Below, in pieces: positions 4,930-6,355 of a stretch of 6,355 nt of DNA. The notes below the pieces were generated by a model. That model had not been told where the DNA came from. It saw nothing but the letters and a program-made list of their open reading frames with translations, and did no database searches. Numbering within the stretch: position 1 is the stretch's first letter; every line of letters starts with the position of its first letter. The position numbers and the translations under genes were made by a program. This DNA comes from Bryobacterales bacterium (GTDB lineage Bacteria; Acidobacteriota; Terriglobia; Bryobacterales; Bryobacteraceae). The stretch covers positions 1 to 6,355 of the forward strand of contig PKYZ01000698.1 of NCBI GenBank assembly GCA_003132865.1, in the 5' to 3' direction.

Positions 4930-6306
4930 GTGAATAAAAGCAGCCAAGTCGTGCGAACTTGGAAGTTTTGGTGGGTAGCGGCCGCCGGAGTTCTGTCGTT
5001 CGGAACGCTGTTGGCGCTGGCTTCCGGCGATGCCATCCGCCCGCCCGCGCACGTCTACACTGCGACGCCGCGATTCGATCCGGACGCCTGGGCGTGCGGG
5101 CAGGAGCGCTTTCCGCAGGGAGCGGCCATTCGCCTGGTTGCCGCGGTCGACCCGCGCGACCTCGCGCCGGGCTTCTTCGCTTCCGCCGATCCGGAAGTAT
5201 CTTTTGACGGCCAACACGTGCTCTTCGCGGGCAAGCCGCGGCGCGAAGATCCCTGGCAGATCTGGGAAGCGCCGGTGGGGGTGCCCTCTGGGCCTGCAAC
5301 TGGGACTGCCGAGCCGCGCCGCATCGCGGCCTGGCCCGAGGATTCCATCCGTCCGCTGTATCTGCCCGATGACAAAATCGTCTATGCCCGGAAAACGCCA
5401 CAAGGCTATCAACTTGAAGTGTTGGCGCTGGCGGGCGGGCAGCCGCTGCGGATCACTTATGTGCCCGGCAACTACCTGACGTGCGATGTCCTGCACGACG
5501 GGCGCGTGCTCTACGAAGGCTCCTACCCATCCGCCGAATCCGCCACCGACGACTTATATACGGTATATCCGGACGGTAGCGGCGTGGAAGCCTACCGTTG
5601 CGATCATGGCGTCAGCCGTCATGCCGCGCGGCAGTTGGCGTCGCGCGACATTGTGTTCACCACCAATAAAGGATTCGCGCGCTTCACATCGGCGCTGGCC
5701 ACACAGGTGGATATGGACCCGGTGCGCGGCGGAGAGTTCGCCGGACCGCTGGCCGAGGTGACGCCCGGCGAATGGCTGGTTTCCTTCCGCCCGAATGCCC
5801 GCACTCCGTATGCCATTTATAGCCTGAATCCGGCGAATGGCGCGCTCGCCAAGACGACGGACGGGCCGGGCGTCGAGCCCATGGTGCTGGCCGCGCGCGA
5901 GGTTCCGCTGCGATTTCCTTCGGGCTTGCACGATTGGGCGGGCGCCAATCTGCTGTGCCTCAACGCCTATACATCCAAGACCAATATCACGGAAGGCGCC
6001 ATCGGGAGCGTGCGGCTTTACTCCCAAAGCGCCGAGGGCAAGCCCGCGCTGCTCGGCGAGACGCCGGTGGAAAGCGATGGATCGTTTTTCCTGCACGTGC
6101 CGAGCGAGCAGCCGCTGCGCATGGAATTGCGGGACCGCTCGGGCCGGGTGATCGAAGCCGAGCGCGGCTGGTTCTGGATGCGGCGCGGCGAGCAGCGCGT
6201 ATGCGTCGGCTGCCACGCAGGTCCGGAACGCGCGCCCGAGAATGCGGTGCCGAAAGTGCTGCTGCGCGCGGATGTGCCGGTCAAAATGACAGGGGGAGGA
6301 CAATGA
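4930..6306 (+). CDS. Exported beta-propeller protein with a hydrazine-synthase-alpha-like domain and one c-type heme site
   Basis: This 458-residue protein has an N-terminal hydrophobic helix (about 12-32, FWWVAAAGVLSFGTLLALAS) acting as signal or anchor. Residues about 85-330 look like TolB/PD40-type propeller blades: DPEVSFDGQHVLFAGK (88-102), RPLYLPDDKIVYARK, CDVLHDGRVLYEG, DLYTVYPDGSG and YAIYSLNPANG. The C-terminal third resembles the middle domain of hydrazine synthase alpha-like proteins: ANLLCLNAYTS, then GAIGSVRLYS, DGSFFLHVPSEQPLRMEL and RGWFWMRRGEQRVCVGCHAGPE, with C425, C428 and H429 as the covalent heme site. Such domains are widespread outside anammox bacteria, so this does not indicate hydrazine synthesis; an extracytoplasmic electron-transfer or binding role is inferred. 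The start is GTG with GAAGG only 2 nt away; GTG 4951 is an alternative. The stop abuts the next gene's start, implying an operon. Confidence 0.85.
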   Translation: MNKSSQVVRTWKFWWVAAAGVLSFGTLLALASGDAIRPPAHVYTATPRFDPDAWACGQERFPQGAAIRLVAAVDPRDLAPGFFASADPEVSFDGQHVLFAGKPRREDPWQIWEAPVGVPSGPATGTAEPRRIAAWPEDSIRPLYLPDDKIVYARKTPQGYQLEVLALAGGQPLRITYVPGNYLTCDVLHDGRVLYEGSYPSAESATDDLYTVYPDGSGVEAYRCDHGVSRHAARQLASRDIVFTTNKGFARFTSALATQVDMDPVRGGEFAGPLAEVTPGEWLVSFRPNARTPYAIYSLNPANGALAKTTDGPGVEPMVLAAREVPLRFPSGLHDWAGANLLCLNAYTSKTNITEGAIGSVRLYSQSAEGKPALLGETPVESDGSFFLHVPSEQPLRMELRDRSGRVIEAERGWFWMRRGEQRVCVGCHAGPERAPENAVPKVLLRADVPVKMTGGGQ

Positions 6307-6355
6307 TGCGAACCATCATACTGAAGATTGGCCACTTCAGTGGGGCAGACCTCCA
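6306..6355 (+). CDS. Start of the next gene, truncated by the window edge
   Basis: Two in-frame ATGs (6303 and 6306) overlap the TGA of the heme gene. The strong ribosome site GGGGGAGGA (6292-6300) favours the second by spacing (6 nt after GGAGG rather than 3). Only MRTIILKIGHFSGADL can be read, too little to assign a family. The overlap implies translation coupled to the propeller/heme protein, suggesting a functional partner. Confidence 0.6.
   Translation, partial: MRTIILKIGHFSGADL

Noticed and set aside
4630..5496. Minus-strand open frame (288 codons) crossing the divergent spacer
   Set aside because: It overlaps the signal-peptide region of one gene and the start of the heme gene on the other strand. 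Its composition is Arg-rich with no domain, so it is a shadow frame.
4930..6306. Naming the heme/propeller gene hzsA or inferring anammox metabolism
   Set aside because: Only the C-terminal domain style is shared. The protein is much shorter than true hydrazine synthase alpha, has one heme site, and no partner subunits are present in the window.
1..6355. CRISPR arrays, insertion sequences, tRNA or rRNA genes
   Set aside because: No regularly spaced repeats, terminal inverted repeats with a transposase, cloverleaf, or rRNA-like stretches were found on either strand.

Overview
This 6.4 kb, GC-rich window looks chromosomal and most resembles the phylum Acidobacteriota (Solibacter/Bryobacter-like). 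That placement is inferred from the protein styles: a secreted hypothetical protein with an 'NYTCLETIERA'-type N-terminus, and a beta-propeller protein with a hydrazine-synthase-alpha-like heme domain. It is not proven by any marker gene.

Layout. Positions 34-3378 on the minus strand hold four tightly packed genes, read right to left: coaD (coenzyme A synthesis), a class I aspartate-type aminotransferase, a compact class I mannose-6-phosphate isomerase, and a membrane-anchored thioredoxin-like protein. The last three are joined by 4-base stop/start overlaps (GTGA, ATGA). Immediately upstream, still on minus (3432-4709), is a secreted protein gene interrupted by an in-frame TAG at 3783-3785. 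After a divergent intergenic region (4710-4929), the plus strand carries a membrane-anchored or exported beta-propeller protein with one CxxCH heme site (4930-6306). The first codons of an overlapping next gene follow and are cut by the window edge.

The main discovery is in the last gene of the minus operon. What looks like two separate ORFs (870-460 and 396-34) is one reading frame interrupted only by a TGA at 460-462. That TGA lies exactly where the first cysteine of a thioredoxin-type CxxC motif should be, giving SPT-TGA-GTC-LRGA. A GC-rich hairpin follows whose apical loop begins with G's about 16-17 nt after the TGA, as expected of a bacterial SECIS element. I read this as a selenoprotein: a MerT-like three-helix membrane domain fused to a probably periplasmic thioredoxin-like domain with a Sec-Gly-Thr-Cys active site. 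Three other genes here end in ordinary TGA, so TGA is not generally reassigned.

A second in-frame stop (TAG, 3783-3785) has no such recoding signal. It is best explained as a nonsense mutation, an assembly error, or a stop/restart pair.
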